DNA of 16,589 nt from an uncultured Elusimicrobiales bacterium (GCA_944325235.1 CALUZE010000014.1:1-16589), one strand, 5' to 3'. Positions 7,856 to 14,964 are shown, numbered from the stretch's first letter. Notes: a model not told the origin generated them from the letters alone. Numbers and translations are program-made.

Positions 7856-7870
7856 GCGCGGCGGCCGCGC
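7856..7870. repeat. GC-rich inverted repeat between dnaE and the Nudix gene
   Basis: GCGCGGC-G-GCCGCGC is a perfect 7 + 7 base inverted repeat with a one-base centre. It lies in the 79-base divergent region, inside the predicted dnaE leader. It could be a protein-binding operator affecting dnaE or a leader structure. No T-run follows on either strand, so it is not a simple terminator. Confidence 0.35.
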
Positions 7871-7891
7871 GGGACCGGGAAGGTCCAAAAT

Positions 7892-7920
7892 GTTATAAGA
7901 TGTATATATGAAACATTATA
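7892..7920. promoter_or_regulatory. Divergent promoter region of dnaE and the Nudix gene
   Basis: On the plus strand TGTTATAAG (7891-7899) is an extended -10. Its start would fall at 7906-7908, at or beside the Nudix ATG at 7908. On the minus strand the same near-palindromic core reads TATAAC (7892-7897). A perfect TATAAT with T-rich upstream sequence lies at 7915-7920, just inside the Nudix gene; either could serve dnaE. No good -35 is seen in either direction. Confidence 0.5.
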
Positions 7921-8447
7921 GTAAATTAAAAGAAACAAAAATTTCTTCCAAAACGCTCTATCGCGGCGTGCTGGGGGTAAAGCTGGACGAGGTAAAATTG
8001 CTGAACGGCCGTACCTCTACGCGCCTGTATTTTGACCACCACGGCGCCAGCGGCATTTTGCCGGTGGAAGACGGCTGTGTGTACCTGGTGCAGCAGTACC
8101 GCTACCCCATTCGCCAGGCCACGTGGGAAATCCCGGCCGGCAAGCGCGAAAAAGGGCAAACCTTTTTGGCCTGCGCCAAGGCGGAGCTCAAGCAGGAAAC
8201 GGGGCTGACGGCCAAATCGCTGAAAGAAATTCTGGTGTTTCACCCGTGCAACGCGTTTTCCAACGAGGAACAGCACCTTTATCTGGCCACGGGCTTAACG
8301 CGCGGCAAGGACCAGCCGGACGAAGACGAATTTTTAAATTTGCAAAAATTCCCGCTGGAAAAAGCCTACAAGATGATAGAAAAGGGGGAAATCACCGACG
8401 CCAAAACGATTATCACCCTGCAGTGGTACCGTATCCACGGCAAATAA
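7908..8447 (+). CDS. Nudix hydrolase, ADP-ribose pyrophosphatase type
   Basis: The 179-residue protein has the layout of NudF-type ADP-ribose pyrophosphatases, which split ADP-ribose to AMP and ribose 5-phosphate in the cytoplasm. Visible marks are Q-Q-Y-R-Y-P (62-67), W-E-I-P-A-G (73-78), the Nudix box (78-100), and F-H-P-x-x-x-F-S-N-E-E downstream (111-121). The box is unusual. Against G-x5-E-x7-R-E-U-x-E-E-x-G-U it keeps G78, E93, L94, E97, G99 and L100. It has Q84 for Glu, A92 for Arg and Q96 for the first Glu of the pair. Two metal-binding glutamates remain, so activity is possible but may be reduced or altered. There is no Shine-Dalgarno before the ATG, and the -10 lies only 8 bases upstream, suggesting a leaderless mRNA. 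A hairpin terminator follows. Confidence 0.85.
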   Translation: MKHYSKLKETKISSKTLYRGVLGVKLDEVKLLNGRTSTRLYFDHHGASGILPVEDGCVYLVQQYRYPIRQATWEIPAGKREKGQTFLACAKAELKQETGLTAKSLKEILVFHPCNAFSNEEQHLYLATGLTRGKDQPDEDEFLNLQKFPLEKAYKMIEKGEITDAKTIITLQWYRIHGK

Positions 8448-8473
8448 CTTTCAAACGTGCTGGATTTTGTTTT

Positions 8474-8498
8474 CCCCGCGGGAAAGCGCGGGGTTTTT
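8474..8498 (+). terminator. Terminator of the Nudix gene
   Basis: CCCCGCG and CGCGGGG form a 7-base stem around GGAAAG, followed by five T. It lies 26 bases after the stop codon, a classic intrinsic terminator. Confidence 0.85.
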
Positions 8499-8533
8499 GG
8501 TCGGTAAAAAGGAAGAACGCAGACAGCCTTGAT

Positions 8534-8556
8534 TTGTTTTTTTTTTTTGATAAATT
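8534..8556 (+). promoter_or_regulatory. Poly-T extended -10 promoter of the broken pilin gene
   Basis: TTG, twelve T and GATA (8534-8552) merge into an extended -10, TGATAAATT (8548-8556). A weak -35, TTGATT, lies at 8529-8534, 16 bases from TAAATT. The -10 ends six bases before the ATG at 8563, so the transcript should start at or next to the ATG. The same 19-base block occurs upstream of the other pilin gene at 15137-15155. Confidence 0.5.
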
Positions 8557-8562
8557 TTGGCT

Positions 8563-9102
8563 ATGAACAAAATTTAACAAAAAACACCTACGGCGGGGGG
8601 AAACGCCGGATTTACGCTAATAGAGCTATTAGTAGTCGTTTTAATTATTGGCATACTGGCGGCGGTCGCGTTGCCGCAGTATAAGATGGCGGTTAACAAA
8701 TCCCGTATGGCACACGTTTATATGTGGGGGGATGACGCCGCGCGGGAAGCCGAGCTGTTCTATTTGGCCAACGGACGCTATCCCACTACTTTTTTGGAAA
8801 TGGGTGTGCAAATCCCGGGGTGTACGCATACAGATCAGTATCGTAATGGATGTCCGGATAACCCGTATGTGGGAAATGTGGAAATTTCCAATGGCGGTAT
8901 TTACCTCAATTTGCGCGGCACCGTTTTCCCGGCAGGAGTCCGATACTTACGCTTTTTTGAGCAGATAAATCAAAACAAAACGCATAAGCGTTTGTGTGTG
9001 CCCAATTATAATAATTCCGCCGAATCAATACAATTTTGCAAAGCACTCAGCCACGCGGAACCCGTCCGTATCTGGTCGGGCAACGCCTATCCGCTGGACT
9101 GA
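8563..9102 (+). pseudogene. Type IV pilin-like gene with a stop at codon 5
   Basis: From the ATG at 8563 the frame reads M-N-K-I and then TAA (8575-8577). It continues in the same frame through a pilin signature (G-F-T-L-I-E-L-L-V-V-V-L-I-I-G from 8608), an A-L-P-Q-Y end of helix, and about 140 further residues to TGA at 9100. No ATG, GTG or TTG lies between the stop and the hydrophobic helix. The first, TTG at 8671, would lose the helix and the cleavage site. Changing the first base of TAA to A would restore a lysine and a normal pre-pilin leader. The C-terminal domain has the Y-L-A-N-G-R-Y-P-T pattern common in these pilins and four Cys. It is therefore a nonsense-mutated, phase-off or mis-assembled pilin gene. 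No pilus assembly genes are nearby. Confidence 0.75.
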
Positions 9103-9597
9103 TTACCAGGATTGTTTCTTTCCGCCGTCATAGGCGTATCCCAAACCGTGGCGGATAAGTTCTTCGGCCAAATCCTGCCCGCCGGCATTGGTTACGCCGC
9201 AGAGCAGGCGGAAGTATTTATCCCGCCCACAGTCCGTCAGCGTGATGGGCTTTTGGGACAGAAATGCTTTGGTAAAAGCCTTGGCCTCTTGAGCTAGGGC
9301 TTTTTCTTGTTCGGATTTTCCTTTTATTTCCGGGCAATCCACGCCGCGCACGCGCACGGGTACTTTTTCGCAATACACGGCCAGGGAGCAGTTTAAATTG
9401 ATTTTAAACGTGTCCCCGTCGTATACGGACGCGACGGACACATTGCGCAGCAGGTCTCCGTCTTCCACGGGGCCGGTTTGGGTAAGCGGCTTGCCGCGCT
9501 GCTGCAAGAAAAATAACACGCACGCCACAATCACCGACGCCCAAAATTTGGCGCGGCGGCTTAAACGCAGGGTATTTTTCCGTCTTCTTCGGGTCAT
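9103..9597 (-). CDS. Membrane-anchored thermonuclease (SNase-like)
   Basis: The 164-residue protein begins with a very basic stretch (R3-K7) and one membrane helix (about 18-31). It would be held in the inner membrane with the nuclease domain in the periplasm. Residues 52-155 match the staphylococcal nuclease fold: V-Y-D-G-D-T (58-63), R82, D87 and E90 in V-R-V-R-G-V-D-C-P-E, and R130 in D-K-Y-F-R. These align with D21, R35, D40, E43 and R87 of the classic calcium-dependent enzyme; T41 is replaced by Cys. The ATG at 9597 was chosen because it follows the lipid-kinase stop after one base (TAA-T-ATG). There is no clear Shine-Dalgarno, so translation is probably coupled. It is the last gene of a four-gene operon. 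Its stop directly abuts that of the convergent pilin gene. A role in using or degrading external DNA is inference. Confidence 0.85.
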   Translation of the reverse strand: MTRRRRKNTLRLSRRAKFWASVIVACVLFFLQQRGKPLTQTGPVEDGDLLRNVSVASVYDGDTFKINLNCSLAVYCEKVPVRVRGVDCPEIKGKSEQEKALAQEAKAFTKAFLSQKPITLTDCGRDKYFRLLCGVTNAGGQDLAEELIRHGLGYAYDGGKKQSW

Positions 9598-9598
9598 A

Positions 9599-10489
9599 TT
9601 ACAGGCACGGCAGCCACACATGCAGGGCGGCCGGTTCCACGGCAATGTCCAGCCGGTCTTGCGTTTTGCGGGGTTCGCCGTCTATGTGGTAGACAATGTC
9701 GCCTTGCTGGATAATGCGCGCCTGTTTGACCCGTTTGGTTTGCGTAATGCCGAACGGGCGCCAATGGTCCGTAAAGAAAGACGGCGCCGCCAGCGCGAGC
9801 TTCCATTTGGGGGCGTCGGCCACCGCCACCATATCCAGTTCTCCGTCGGTCAGGCTGGCTTCGGGCGCGATTTTAAAGTTGCTTCCGTATTGGCGGCCGT
9901 TGGCAAACACCAAGGTCAGCGGCTCCATAAATTCTTCCGGCTGGCCGTCCGTTTGTACGCGCAGCATATGCGGTTTGTAGGTAAATGCCGTTTTGGCGCC
10001 GATTTTAAAATACGGCCACATCCCGCGCGCGCCGTTTTTGCCCTGCTCCATAAACTGCCAGGCGATGTCGGCCTCTATGCCGACGCCGGCCAGATTTAAA
10101 AAGAGTTCCCCGTTAATACGGCCGACGTCGCACACCGTCGGGCGCGGTTTTTGCAGGCGGGCCAGCGCTTCGGGCACCAAAAGCGGCATGCCCAGCTCTC
10201 GCGCAAACCCGTTGCCCGAGCCGTGGGGAATGACCGCCAAGGCCGTGGCAGTGCCCACCAGGCCGCGGGCCGTTTCGTTGATGGTGCCGTCGCCGCCGAT
10301 GGCTACGGCCGCGTCGCAGCCTTGCTGGGCGGCTTCGCGTGCCAGTTCCGTGGCGTGGCCGGGGGCCTGGGTCAGGCGCATGTCCGCCCCGGGAAAGTTG
10401 AGTTGTATGGCAGCGGCCAGGGCGGAAATTTTGTCCGCGTTCCCGTTTAATTTGCCGCTGTGCGGATTTAAAATAAAGCGAAGTTTCAT
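9599..10489 (-). CDS. Diacylglycerol kinase-family lipid kinase
   Basis: At 296 residues this is the usual length of bacterial DagK/YegS/BmrU-type kinases, which phosphorylate a lipid hydroxyl with ATP at the inner face of the membrane. Visible motifs are N8-P-H-S-G-K (8-13), G65-G-D-G-T-I-N-E (65-72) for nucleotide binding, and P-H-G-S-G-N-G-F-A-R (88-97). The C-terminal half has the D-G-E-L-D block and a D-G-E-P near the end, typical of the second lobe. The start codon overlaps the stop of the upstream gene (ATGA), with AGGTG just before it, so the two are translationally coupled. The exact lipid substrate (diacylglycerol, phosphatidylglycerol, sphingoid) cannot be read from sequence. It could recycle diacylglycerol from envelope synthesis. 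Confidence 0.9.
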   Translation of the reverse strand: MKLRFILNPHSGKLNGNADKISALAAAIQLNFPGADMRLTQAPGHATELAREAAQQGCDAAVAIGGDGTINETARGLVGTATALAVIPHGSGNGFARELGMPLLVPEALARLQKPRPTVCDVGRINGELFLNLAGVGIEADIAWQFMEQGKNGARGMWPYFKIGAKTAFTYKPHMLRVQTDGQPEEFMEPLTLVFANGRQYGSNFKIAPEASLTDGELDMVAVADAPKWKLALAAPSFFTDHWRPFGITQTKRVKQARIIQQGDIVYHIDGEPRKTQDRLDIAVEPAALHVWLPCL

Positions 10490-10833
10490 AATTTATTCAC
10501 CTGGTCCTTATTTTGCAGGGCGGAAGGGTTTTCCCGCAGTGCGTCGTAAATCCGTTCGGCTTTGAGCAGGCCGTTGCCGATGCCCGCCAGCTTGGCGCCT
10601 ACGCTTAACACAAAAGCCATAAATACCGCAAAAAGCAGCAAATTAATGACCTGGGAAATGCTTTTCATCGGCACCAATACGGGGCCGTACGCCGTGTTTA
10701 ACTGCATATCGGCCAGCTGCACGATGGGCATTACGGCGTTGCCGCCGGCAAAAACTTTGTACATACCGATTAACGCAAAAAACGCCAGCAACAGCCCGGC
10801 GCAAATCAGCAAATAACCAAAAATTTTATTCAT
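10486..10833 (-). CDS. Two-helix membrane protein of unknown function
   Basis: From the ATG at 10833 the protein is 115 residues; an AAGGAG about eight bases upstream fixes this start over a longer in-frame one that would overlap the HAD gene. It has two clear membrane segments (about 5-27 and 65-90). A 35-residue loop rich in Val, Met and Leu separates them, and a short polar tail follows (K-A-E-R-I-Y-D-A-L-R). I do not recognise the family. It sits 19 bases after the HAD phosphatase and overlaps the lipid kinase by four bases, so it is made with them. A role tied to the membrane lipid kinase is a guess from position. Confidence 0.75.
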   Translation of the reverse strand: MNKIFGYLLICAGLLLAFFALIGMYKVFAGGNAVMPIVQLADMQLNTAYGPVLVPMKSISQVINLLLFAVFMAFVLSVGAKLAGIGNGLLKAERIYDALRENPSALQNKDQVNKL

Positions 10834-10852
10834 AGCCAACGCTCCTTTCCCA

Positions 10853-11551
10853 TTATAACAAAACAGGCAGCAAGTCCGGCAGCGCGGCAATTTTCAGGTA
10901 GGCCGGCTGTTCGGGTTCGTCGCTTTCTTCGTGCTTCCAGTTGCACGCGCAGGGCAAATACGCGGCCTGCGCGCCGGCTTCCATCGCCGGGAACACGTCG
11001 GACTTGAGCGAATTGCCCACCATCAGCACTTCGGCCGGTTTGGCCCCCAGCCGCACAAACAGCGCGCGGTAGGCGGCGGGCGTTTTCTCGCTGACGATTT
11101 CCACATGGTTAAAAAGCGGCAGCAGCCCGGAATTTTTTAATTTGCGCTCCTGGTCCAACAAATCCCCTTTGGTCACCACGGACAAATGATACTTGCCGGC
11201 CAGTTTTTCCAGCGTAGGGCGCACCCCGGGCAGCAGTTCCACCGGGTGCAGGATGAGCTCCCGGCCGATGCGCAAAATTTCCTGCATGGCGGGCGCCGCC
11301 TGCTCGGGCGGCAAAATTTGCAGGGCCGTTTGCACCATAGAAAGCATAAAACTTTTGGCCCCGTAGCCGAAAACGGCCAAATTGTCCATTTCGGTATTAA
11401 ACAGCGCCTCTATGGCCTGCGCGGGCGGCATTCGGTCCGCCGCCAGGCGGGCAAATTGTTGTTCGGCTTGGCGGTAAAATTCTTCATTTTTCCATAACGT
11501 ATCGTCCGCGTCAAAGCATACGTAGCAGACGTTTGCAGCGTAAATCGGCAT
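10853..11551 (-). CDS. HAD-family hydrolase
   Basis: The 232-residue protein carries the four HAD phosphatase motifs. D14-A-D16-D-T18 is motif I, with the nucleophile and acid/base Asp. T127 in V-V-T-K-G-D is motif II, K156 in S-E-K-T-P is motif III, and G179-N-S-L-K-S-D185 is motif IV. A helical cap fills residues 20-110. This build is typical of the small-molecule phosphatases such as nucleotidases and FMN phosphatases; the substrate is not visible. The ATG at 11551 was chosen because GGGAG lies about six bases upstream and D-x-D-x-T follows as usual near residue 14. A longer frame would run into the alaS promoter and coding start. It leads the four-gene operon ending in the nuclease and is divergent from alaS. 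Confidence 0.88.
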   Translation of the reverse strand: MPIYAANVCYVCFDADDTLWKNEEFYRQAEQQFARLAADRMPPAQAIEALFNTEMDNLAVFGYGAKSFMLSMVQTALQILPPEQAAPAMQEILRIGRELILHPVELLPGVRPTLEKLAGKYHLSVVTKGDLLDQERKLKNSGLLPLFNHVEIVSEKTPAAYRALFVRLGAKPAEVLMVGNSLKSDVFPAMEAGAQAAYLPCACNWKHEESDEPEQPAYLKIAALPDLLPVLL

Positions 11552-11591
11552 GGCAACTCCCGCGGGCGGCGCGCGGAGCGTCCCCCGTATT

Positions 11592-11608
11592 TGATATACT
11601 TTATTATA
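11592..11608. promoter_or_regulatory. Divergent promoter region of alaS and the HAD operon
   Basis: On the plus strand TGATATACT (11592-11600) is an extended -10 identical to that of the ankyrin gene. It predicts a start near 11607 and a leader of about 30 bases with AAGAAGG (11626-11632) before the alaS ATG. On the minus strand a perfect TATAAT lies at 11603-11608 and could start the HAD operon near 11596. The two -10 elements are only a few bases apart and face opposite ways, so polymerases would compete. Confidence 0.5.
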
Positions 11609-11636
11609 TATGTTTATTTGGTAACAAGAAGGTTTT

Positions 11637-14249
11637 ATGAAAACAAGCACAGAAATTAGAAACGGTTATCTCCAATTTTTCCATTCCAAAGGGCTGCCGA
11701 TTATCGCCTCCAGCTCGCTGATTCCGCACTCGGACCCGACGCTGTTGTTTACTTCGGCGGGTATGGTGCAGTTTAAAGCTAATTTTTTAGGGATTGATAA
11801 CTCCCTCAAAAACGCCACCACCTGCCAAAAGTGCGTGCGCACCACGGATATTGACAGCGTGGGTTTTACCGAACGCCATTTGACGTTTTTTGAAATGCTG
11901 GGCAACTTTTCGTTCGGCGATTATTTTAAAAAGGAAGCCATTGACTGGGCCTGGGAATACCTGACCCAAGTGCTGGGTATGCCGGCCGACAAGCTTTACG
12001 TCAGCATTTACAAAGGCGGCATCGCCCCGCGCGACGCCGAAGCGTATGAAGCGTGGCTGAAATACGTGCCGGCCGAACGCATTTTTGAATTGGACGAAGC
12101 CGATAACTTCTGGACGATGGGCCCCACCGGCCCGTGCGGTCCGTGCACCGAAATCTATTACGATTTTGGCCCCAACGGCTGCAAAAATCCGCATTGCGAC
12201 ATTACGTGTAACTGCGGGCGCTTTGTGGAAATTTGGAACATCGTGTTTGAAAGCTACAACCGCCAGGAAGACGGCACCTTTAAACCCCTGCCGCACAACA
12301 ACATTGATACGGGCATGGGCTTGGAACGCTTGTGCATGGCGGTGCAAGGGGCCAAAAACGTGTTTGAAACGGACCTGTTCGCCCCGCTGATTCGCCAGGC
12401 GCAAAAAGATTTGCATATTCAGGGCAAAACCAAGGAAGAAGTTTCCGCCCTGCGCATTATTGCGGACCACGTACGCAGCTCCAGCTTTTTGATTGCCGAA
12501 GGCATTTTGCCTTCCAACGAAGGCCGCGGCTACATCTTGCGCCGCTTAATCCGCCGCGCCGCGCGCTACGCCAAACTGATGGGGAACGATAAACCCTATC
12601 TCTACACGCTGGTGCCGGTCGTGCAGCAGATTTTTGCGGGTCTGTACCCGGAAATTGACAAGAACATGTCCCACATCCAGGACGTGCTAAAGCAGGAAGA
12701 AACCACGTTCTTAAAAACGTTGGTTACCGGCGAAGAAAAACTTTCGGCCCTGCTGGCCACTTGTGGCAAAACCTTGCCCGGCGAAGAAGCCTTCCACCTG
12801 CACGAAACGTTTGGTTTCCCGCTGGAATTGACGCGCGAAATCGCCGCCGCCAAGGGCGTGACCGTGGACGAAAAGGGCTACGAAAAAGCCAAAACGTCCG
12901 CCCAGGCCAAAAGCCGCTCATACGCGGATGAATTCAGCAAAGAAAAAGCGATGATGATGCAAAAGCTGGAAAACGGCTACCCCGCCACGCATTTTACCGG
13001 TTACGAAACGTTAACAGACCAGGCCGAAGTGCTGGCGTTACTCAACGAAAAATTTGAACCGACGGATGCCATTTGCGGCGAAGGGTATGCGGTCTTTAAC
13101 CAGACGCCCTTTTATGCCGAATCGGGCGGCCAGGTGGGCGATAAAGGCGTCATCCTGGCGGGTGGCAAAGAAACGGCCCGCGTGGAAGACGTGCAAAAAC
13201 CGCTGGGCAAAGTGTACGTGCACAAAGTAAACGGTACGCTTAAAAAAGGCGAAAAAGTTACCCTGTCGGTGGACGCGGCCCTGCGCAAACGCTGCATGGC
13301 CAACCACAGCGCCATCCACTTGGTCAACGCGGCCCTGCGCCAGGTGTTCGGCACATCCGTGCACCAGAGCGGGTCTTATGTGTCGCCGGAGCGCTTCCGC
13401 TTTGACTATACGCTTTCCAAAACCCCGTCGGCCGAAGAATTGAACCGCGCGTGGGCGATTGCCAACCAGGCGGCCGAAGCGGCCCTGCCCGTGACGTGCC
13501 AGGTGCGCCCGCTGAAAGACGCCGAAAAATTAGGCGCCGTTACGCTATTGGGCGAAACCTACGCCGACCCGGCCCGCTTTGTGCTGATGGGCGGCGATTT
13601 TGACCACCCGGAACAAAAATACAGCCTGGAATTGTGCGCCGGTACGCACGTGAAGAACACGTCCGAAGTCATCACCGTCCTGGTGCTGAAAGAAGGCTCC
13701 GTGTCTGCGGGCGTGCGCCGTATTGAAGGCGTGGCCGGTTATGCCGCGCTGGACTATTTAAAGAACGTCAACCGCCAGGCCGACGAATTGGCCGGGCGCT
13801 TGGAAGTGCCGGCCAAAGACGTGTTTACCCGCGTGAGTGCGATTATGGACGAGCTGAAAGAAGTCAAACGCCGCTATACCCAATTCCGCGAAAAAGCCCT
13901 GGCGGCCGGTGGAATGGACGAAATTTCGTTCACGATGAAAAACGGCTCCGTGCTGGTGCTGCGCCGGGCGGACGGTGCCGAACCCAAAGAACTGCGCACC
14001 ATTGCCGATACGGTGGCCCAAAAGCACAAACAGGCGTTAGTCGTTGTGACGTGCGATAAAGACGGCAAACGCTCGTTTGTGGTCAAAATGGCGGGCAAAC
14101 TGCCTAACGTGGACGCGGTGACCGTGGCCAAACAAATCGCGGCAGACCTGAACGGCCGCGCCGGCGGTCGGCCCGATTTTGCCCAGGGCGGCGGCGAAGC
14201 CAAACGCCCGTGGCAGGATGTCATTGGCCAACTGAAAGATACGTTGTAA
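11637..14249 (+). CDS. alaS: Alanyl-tRNA synthetase
   Basis: The enzyme charges tRNA-Ala with alanine and removes mis-attached serine or glycine. At 870 residues it is full length (E. coli 876). The class II catalytic domain includes T-S-A-G-M-V-Q-F-K, R-H-L-T-F-F-E-M-L-G-N-F-S-F-G-D-Y-F (motif 2), the G-P-C-G-P-C-T-E-I block and G-M-G-L-E-R (motif 3). The editing domain has the four zinc ligands H557, H561, C667 and H671. These sit in H-S-A-I-H and C-A-G-T-H, matching the usual spacing. The C-terminal C-Ala domain is present, with G-G-R-P-D-F-A-Q-G-G near the end. The start has AAGAAGG four bases upstream. It is a single-gene unit between a divergent promoter region and a strong terminator. 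Confidence 0.98.
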   Translation: MKTSTEIRNGYLQFFHSKGLPIIASSSLIPHSDPTLLFTSAGMVQFKANFLGIDNSLKNATTCQKCVRTTDIDSVGFTERHLTFFEMLGNFSFGDYFKKEAIDWAWEYLTQVLGMPADKLYVSIYKGGIAPRDAEAYEAWLKYVPAERIFELDEADNFWTMGPTGPCGPCTEIYYDFGPNGCKNPHCDITCNCGRFVEIWNIVFESYNRQEDGTFKPLPHNNIDTGMGLERLCMAVQGAKNVFETDLFAPLIRQAQKDLHIQGKTKEEVSALRIIADHVRSSSFLIAEGILPSNEGRGYILRRLIRRAARYAKLMGNDKPYLYTLVPVVQQIFAGLYPEIDKNMSHIQDVLKQEETTFLKTLVTGEEKLSALLATCGKTLPGEEAFHLHETFGFPLELTREIAAAKGVTVDEKGYEKAKTSAQAKSRSYADEFSKEKAMMMQKLENGYPATHFTGYETLTDQAEVLALLNEKFEPTDAICGEGYAVFNQTPFYAESGGQVGDKGVILAGGKETARVEDVQKPLGKVYVHKVNGTLKKGEKVTLSVDAALRKRCMANHSAIHLVNAALRQVFGTSVHQSGSYVSPERFRFDYTLSKTPSAEELNRAWAIANQAAEAALPVTCQVRPLKDAEKLGAVTLLGETYADPARFVLMGGDFDHPEQKYSLELCAGTHVKNTSEVITVLVLKEGSVSAGVRRIEGVAGYAALDYLKNVNRQADELAGRLEVPAKDVFTRVSAIMDELKEVKRRYTQFREKALAAGGMDEISFTMKNGSVLVLRRADGAEPKELRTIADTVAQKHKQALVVVTCDKDGKRSFVVKMAGKLPNVDAVTVAKQIAADLNGRAGGRPDFAQGGGEAKRPWQDVIGQLKDTL

Positions 14250-14265
14250 TTTGAGCAGTATACGT

Positions 14266-14298
14266 AAAAACGCCCCGGGGCAAGCCGGGGCGTTTTTT
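14266..14298. terminator. Two-way terminator between alaS and the lipoprotein gene
   Basis: CGCCCCGG and CCGGGGCG form an 8-base stem around GGCAAG. It is flanked by five A on the left and six T on the right, which extend the stem. The symmetry gives a U-tract on both strands, so it can end both convergent genes. Confidence 0.9.
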
Positions 14299-14310
14299 GT
14301 TTGTCTGAAT

Positions 14311-14964
14311 TTATTCTTGCATCAAAGCGGCGCGTTGTTGTTGCAAGGTTTCTTTGTTGGCTCTGATAAAAGCAATCAAATCTTTCATTCCTTCTGCCCG
14401 TTGTTTGGCTTCGGGCAGTTTGGCGGCGTCCAGCTGGTCCGCCGGGACGGCTTGAAACGGGTCAAACGGGTGGGCGTGTTCAAACGCAAGTGCCCGTTCC
14501 ATTTGCTTTACCCAATTGTCCATATTGCTGCCAGCATATCCATTGATGGCTATTCCCAGGCCGGAGTGAATATAATTATACAGCTGCCCTCTGTTTAAAC
14601 CATTTCCCAATACCACCATTTGGCCCAGCACCGGGGTGCCGGCTTCGGCCGCCAGGTGTTGGTACAGCTGGGGGGAAATGGCGCTATGGTCGTTTTCCAT
14701 GGTGCCAATCATCATGGCGCGGTATTGCGCCACGTAAAACCAAAAAACGGCTTCATCTTTTTGCCCGTTTAAAAACAAATCATTGGCGTAAATAAACAAA
14801 TACGCCGGGTCCAGCTGGTTCAGCTGGGTGATGTGCTGTTCGTACTTGGCGTTAACAAATTTTACGGGCCGAAGGGCCTGCTCGTCTTGCGGAGCGGTAT
14901 GGCCACAGCCAATGAGCAGGCTGCAGCAAAGAATGTGGGGGAAAAAAGAGTGACGTATGCGCAT
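14311..14964 (-). CDS. Predicted lipoprotein of unknown function
   Basis: The product is 217 residues. A signal sequence with a lipobox, L17-I-G-C20, marks it as a lipoprotein. Gly follows the Cys, with no Asp at +2, so outer-membrane sorting is likely if Lol-type rules apply. The body is soluble and mostly helical. Residues about 53-85 look like one TPR-style pair of helices (Y-L-F-I-Y-A-N-D-L-F-L-N-G-Q-K-D-E-A-V-F-W), and a charged helical tail ends in Q-Q-Q-R. I do not recognise a named family; the phrase around D-E-A-V-F-W-F-Y recurs, as I recall, in uncharacterised bacterial proteins. The start is set by AGGAG (14971-14975), six bases from the ATG. It is convergent with alaS and shares its terminator. 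Confidence 0.85.
   Translation of the reverse strand: MRIRHSFFPHILCCSLLIGCGHTAPQDEQALRPVKFVNAKYEQHITQLNQLDPAYLFIYANDLFLNGQKDEAVFWFYVAQYRAMMIGTMENDHSAISPQLYQHLAAEAGTPVLGQMVVLGNGLNRGQLYNYIHSGLGIAINGYAGSNMDNWVKQMERALAFEHAHPFDPFQAVPADQLDAAKLPEAKQRAEGMKDLIAFIRANKETLQQQRAALMQE

Noticed and set aside
4688..7921. Long plus-strand open frames antisense to dnaE
   Set aside because: They are shadows of the dnaE codon pattern, with low-complexity composition and no family motifs.
9598..9645. Extra 16 residues at the N-terminus of the thermonuclease
   Set aside because: They lie inside the lipid-kinase gene; the ATG one base after the kinase stop starts directly with the basic membrane-anchor region.
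11552..11650. Longer N-terminus of the HAD hydrolase
   Set aside because: It would overlap the alaS promoter and first codons, has no ribosome-binding site, and pushes the D-x-D-x-T motif unusually far in.
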